DNA of 64,000 bases from Gordonia mangrovi. GTDB lineage: Bacteria > Actinomycetota > Actinomycetes > Mycobacteriales > Mycobacteriaceae. The notes beneath the pieces were generated by a model. That model saw only the letters and a program-made list of their open reading frames with translations, made no database searches and was not told the origin of the DNA. Shown one piece after another: positions 63,145-64,000 of this stretch (positions within the stretch are counted from its first letter, which is position 1; the number at the start of each line of letters is the position of its first letter). The stretch spans positions 4,402,001 to 4,466,000 of the forward strand of contig NZ_CP102850.1 of the NCBI RefSeq assembly GCF_024734075.1, in the 5' to 3' direction. Made by a program: the position numbers and the translations under genes.

Positions 63145-63393
63145 ATGAACAACCTGATCGTCGCCATCGGAGTGCCCGTCACGATCATCTGTGTTCTGTT
63201 CGTCATCGGCTGCGTCGTCGCGATGGCCGTCCCGAACGACGTGAAGTACCCGAAGGTGCAGAACTACACCCTCGACCAGCAGTGGGAGCATGATCCGCTG
63301 TTGTTCAGTGCCACTGACATCGAGCCGATGGCGCTGGCACATCATGCAGAAGCGACCGACGCGGACGGAGGTTCGGCCAGTGGCAAGTGGTGA
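63145..63393 (+). CDS. ctaJ: Cytochrome aa3 oxidase subunit CtaJ
   Basis: 82 residues with one N-terminal membrane helix (MNNLIVAIGVPVTIICVLFV, IGCVVAMAVP) and a hydrophilic tail (NYTLDQQWEHDPLLFSATD). This small subunit was found in the mycobacterial bc1-aa3 supercomplex. The start lies behind GAAAGG. The next gene overlaps it by 14 bp, implying coupled expression. Identification rests on size, layout and neighbour. Confidence 0.85.
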   Translation: MNNLIVAIGVPVTIICVLFVIGCVVAMAVPNDVKYPKVQNYTLDQQWEHDPLLFSATDIEPMALAHHAEATDADGGSASGKW

Positions 63394-63877
63394 GGTGGTA
63401 TCCGGACAGCACGGTGACGTCGCTGTCGCCTCGGAGGCGACGAGTGCACTGCCGATCGGCACGGTGGTCACCAACGGCGGACGGGTGTCGGCGACCCGCT
63501 TCCCGGGGCAGGCGCCCACGACGCCGCCGTTCACCCGGGAGGAACTCATCGGCCTCGACGACGCCCTGAAGGCGGCGAGCGAGAAGGCCCATGTGCGGTT
63601 CTCGGTGTTCATCGGCGAACTCGGCGCCGACGCCGTCGCCGACGCCCGCGCCGTGTTGCTGAGCGCCCCCGAGCCGGCCCACGGCGCATTGATCGCGGTG
63701 TCGCCGAACAGCCATGACGTCGTGGTGGTGTCCGGTGTGGACGTTGCCGACCGCGTCAACGACCGCGTCGCCCAGCTGGGCGTCACCGCGGCGGTCACCA
63801 GCTTCCGCCAGGGCGACCTGATCGACGGTCTGATCGCAGCGCTGCGCGTGATGTCCACCGCAGCCGCAGCTTCCTGA
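63380..63877 (+). CDS. DUF5130 / TPM-like domain protein, supercomplex-associated factor
   Basis: 165 residues. LPIGTVVTNGGRVSATRFPG is followed by RFSVFIGELGADAVADARAV and HDVVVVSGVDVADRVNDRVA, the DUF5130 pattern of mycobacterial Rv2468c, reported with the cytochrome bc1-aa3 supercomplex. GTG 63380 has GGAGG 8 nt upstream and overlaps the ctaJ end by 14 bp. No membrane segment. Probably a peripheral membrane-associated protein. Confidence 0.85.
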   Translation: MASGEVVSGQHGDVAVASEATSALPIGTVVTNGGRVSATRFPGQAPTTPPFTREELIGLDDALKAASEKAHVRFSVFIGELGADAVADARAVLLSAPEPAHGALIAVSPNSHDVVVVSGVDVADRVNDRVAQLGVTAAVTSFRQGDLIDGLIAALRVMSTAAAAS

Positions 63878-63891
63878 CCCGCACGCACGAT

Positions 63892-63925
63892 TTCGGCCCG
63901 CTCACCTTCTGGTGAGCGGGCCGAA
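63892..63925. terminator. Intrinsic-like terminator after DUF5130 gene
   Basis: TTCGGCCCGCTCACC (63892-63906), loop TTCT, then GGTGAGCGGGCCGAA: a perfect 15-bp stem followed by a weak T-rich stretch. It separates the plus-strand ctaJ cluster from the convergent gene end at 63946. Confidence 0.85.
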
Positions 63926-63945
63926 GTGATTTCTGGCCGGAACCG

Positions 63946-64000
63946 CTAGTGCGTGAGGGCGGCGGGTGCGCGTGGTGCGGTGTCGTCCGGGAGTTGGTCG
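63946..64000 (-). CDS. C-terminal end of an unidentified convergent gene (partial)
   Basis: The minus strand reads in frame to a TAG at 63946-63948, ending DQLPDDTAPRAPAALTH. Only about 18 codons are in the window, too few for identification. A convergent gene here fits the position of pepN in mycobacteria, but the fragment is not matched to it. Confidence 0.35.
   Translation of the reverse strand, partial: DQLPDDTAPRAPAALTH

Overview
The window is high-GC DNA from a mycolic-acid-type actinobacterium (Mycobacteriales, most likely Gordonia or a close relative). Evidence: a single-chain type I fatty acid synthase of about 3,080 residues followed directly by acpS, a 180-kDa-class NAD-glutamate dehydrogenase, a group II truncated haemoglobin next to an alpha-glucosidase, a DUF222/HNH protein, and strong G/C at third codon positions. 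No phage, insertion sequence, CRISPR array or plasmid gene was seen. Genus assignment is inference.

From memory, the backbone is colinear with the M. tuberculosis block Rv2524c to Rv2468c. In window order: fas, acpS, bcp, DUF3618 protein, tRNA-Lys, lipoprotein L,D-transpeptidase, orn with tRNA-His, SDR, ssb paralogue, ettA, gdh, thioesterase, Rv2474c-like protein, aglA, glbO, HNH protein, ctaJ/DUF5130. Accessory genes are inserted into it.

Layout. 1-8.7 kb: fadD fragment (minus), deaD helicase, a rhodanese-like protein without a thiol, a 1,415-residue helicase-nuclease fusion, and a coupled HIT/sirtuin pair (minus). 8.7-18.8 kb: fas and acpS behind a 500-bp control region with short direct repeats and a hairpin. 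18.9-25.5 kb: AbiEi-like/DUF559 protein, bcp-tetR, DUF3618 protein, tRNA-Lys, L,D-transpeptidase, two exported proteins of unknown role. 25.6-29.9 kb: a minus-strand operon of a Tat-exported flavin amine oxidase, a TetR regulator and a Tat-exported neutral ceramidase, with a perfect palindrome at its promoter. 30-35.4 kb: nitrate/nitrite transporter, tRNA-His, orn, HNH/DUF222, SDR. 35.5-43.7 kb: ABC exporter-padR-fadH, then an Rrf2 (NsrR-like)-flavohaemoprotein-membrane protein operon diverging from an NCS2 permease. 43.8-48.4 kb: tRNA-Arg, CopD-CtaG fusion, ssb, ettA. 48.5-64 kb: sulfatase, gdh, molybdopterin oxidoreductase, thioesterase pair, aglA with a coding minisatellite, glbO, HNH protein, ctaJ/DUF5130.

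How genes work together: fas makes fatty acids and acpS activates its carrier domain. The amine oxidase and ceramidase look like an exported route that releases and then deaminates a long-chain amine. Rrf2 and hmp form a nitric-oxide response unit. CopD-CtaG and ctaJ/DUF5130 relate to assembly or composition of the aa3 oxidase. The strongest candidate for an undescribed system is the amine oxidase-TetR-ceramidase operon, whose ceramidase has Thr where the nucleophilic Ser is expected.
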